Shown here: one piece after another, positions 14,013 to 14,636 of the stretch | How the letters are laid out: every line of letters starts with the position of its first letter | How positions within the stretch are numbered: the first letter of the stretch is position 1 | DNA from: Clostridia bacterium | GTDB taxonomy: Bacteria > Bacillota_A > Clostridia > Christensenellales > Aristaeellaceae | Direction of reading: 5' to 3' | Length of the DNA stretch: 14,636 nucleotides | Assembly: GCA_017938645.1 (NCBI GenBank) | Contig: JAGBBE010000176.1 | Coordinates: 1 to 14,636, forward strand | The notes under the pieces: model-generated | Seen by the model: only the letters and a program-made list of their open reading frames with translations | Database searches by the model: none | Told to the model about the DNA's origin: nothing | Program-made: the position numbers and the translations under genes

Positions 14013-14636
14013 TTACTTCGCGTTCAGGCTGGCAACGATGGTATCAGACCAGTTCTTGCCGCCGTCGGATTCGTACTTGACCATGGCGTCTTCATAGGTC
14101 ATTTCGCCCATGATCACCTTGGCGATCAGCTCGTTCTTCAGGGTGGTCAGGTCGCCGTTGTACATGCTCATCTCATCGGTGGTGGGCACGATCACGGCCA
14201 GCTTGGAGTTGTTGCCGAACAGCTCGGAGGCAGCCTTGGCTTCGGGCTTCACGCTGTCTTCCTTGGGATCATAGTAGCCATCGGCGAAGTTGGCCAGGCT
14301 CAGCATAGGATCGATGTGGTTCTTGGTGTACAGGGTGCCGGCAGTCTCCATGTTCTCCAGCATGTGGAACTCGCCGTCAGCATAGGTCTTTTCCTTGTCG
14401 GTGCCGGGCAGCACGGTGCCGGCAGACTTGGACCAGTGAGCGCCTTCCACGCCGTAGGTCCACAGCATCTGCATGTCGCCGCCATCCAGCATGGTGTCGA
14501 TGAACCAGGTGAACACGCCTTCGGGGTTCTCGCAGGTAGAGGAGATGGCCCATACGGGAGGCACGCGGTCGAAGTAGGGCTCGGCCTCAGCCAGCGGGGG
14601 CAGGGCAACCAGTTCGCCGGACTTGTTGTTGGCTTC
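14013..14636 (-). CDS. ABC transporter extracellular solute-binding protein (LplA/YtcQ-like; 5' end cut by window edge)
   Basis: The C-terminal 207 residues are visible. The frame is open to the right edge, so the lipoprotein signal peptide and N-terminal lobe are missing. The GTG at 14564 is an internal valine codon, not a start. The aromatic-rich segment with FTWFIDTMLDGGDMQMLWTYG and the later WSKSAGT, followed by a YESDGGKNWSDTIVASLNAK end, is typical of large LplA/YtcQ/YesO-type binding proteins for plant-wall oligosaccharides. It would sit on the outer face of the membrane and deliver oligosaccharide to the two permeases next to it. The promoter and any YesM/YesN-type two-component regulator would lie beyond the right edge. 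Confidence 0.9.
   Translation of the reverse strand, partial: EANNKSGELVALPPLAEAEPYFDRVPPVWAISSTCENPEGVFTWFIDTMLDGGDMQMLWTYGVEGAHWSKSAGTVLPGTDKEKTYADGEFHMLENMETAGTLYTKNHIDPMLSLANFADGYYDPKEDSVKPEAKAASELFGNNSKLAVIVPTTDEMSMYNGDLTTLKNELIAKVIMGEMTYEDAMVKYESDGGKNWSDTIVASLNAK

Noticed and set aside
14013..14564. A complete 183-residue protein starting with GTG at 14564.
   Set aside because: The frame continues upstream to the window edge with binding-protein-like sequence, so GTG is an internal valine and the gene is cut by the window.
1..14636. Mobile elements, CRISPR arrays, tRNA or rRNA genes, phage or toxin-antitoxin genes.
   Set aside because: No transposase or integrase motifs, direct repeat arrays, tRNA-like cloverleafs or rRNA segments were seen. 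The coding DNA is continuous, with no gap over 300 bases.

Overview
The window looks like a chromosomal segment of a Gram-positive anaerobe of the class Clostridia (Bacillota), probably from a gut or rumen. The reasons are strong AGGAGG-type ribosome binding sites, consensus sigma-A promoters, a perfect match to the catabolite-responsive element (cre) consensus, a class B sortase, an LplB/YtcP-type oligosaccharide ABC importer, and moderately GC-rich coding DNA. Genus cannot be fixed from the sequence; a Christensenellales-like lineage is only a guess. No rRNA, tRNA, CRISPR array, insertion sequence or phage gene was seen.

Layout. (1) Positions 1-1885, minus strand: a promoter with an extended -10 drives a CNNM/CorC-HlyC membrane protein (TTG start), translationally coupled to a HAD-family phosphatase cut off by the left edge. 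(2) 1942-3049, minus: a single-gene unit for a class B sortase, with a TTGACT-17-TATAAT promoter and a UUCG-loop terminator. (3) 3108-3361, plus: a 66-residue acidic protein of unknown function, ending at a bidirectional terminator shared with the convergent pectin operon. (4) 3364-6925, minus: operon B, GH105 unsaturated rhamnogalacturonyl hydrolase, GH28 polygalacturonase and a sugar isomerase/epimerase-like TIM barrel, under a TTGACA-18-TATAAT promoter with a cre/LacI-type operator just after the start point. (5) 6961-8394, plus: a divergently transcribed MATE exporter. (6) 8391-14636, minus: operon A, an ABC solute-binding protein (cut by the right edge), two permeases, an internal terminator, a CE12-like SGNH acetylesterase, a GH43 glycosidase and a beta-lactamase-fold serine hydrolase. 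The last three genes and the last two of operon B are chained by overlaps or gaps of only a few bases.

Working model (inference from family knowledge). The importer brings in acetylated, side-chain-bearing oligosaccharides from pectin, most likely rhamnogalacturonan-I fragments. None of the enzymes has a signal peptide, so breakdown would be cytoplasmic: CE12 removes acetyl groups, GH43 removes arabinose or xylose, GH105 releases the unsaturated uronic acid left by outside lyases, and GH28 trims galacturonic acid. The TIM-barrel protein and the serine hydrolase are the two members without an assigned step and are the best candidates for new biochemistry. The transporter ATPase, the polysaccharide lyases and a dedicated regulator are not in the window.

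The overall locus resembles the rhamnogalacturonan gene sets of Bacillus subtilis (yes/yte/lpl genes), so it is not a wholly new system. The new elements would be the added enzymes and the layered RNA- and DNA-level control.
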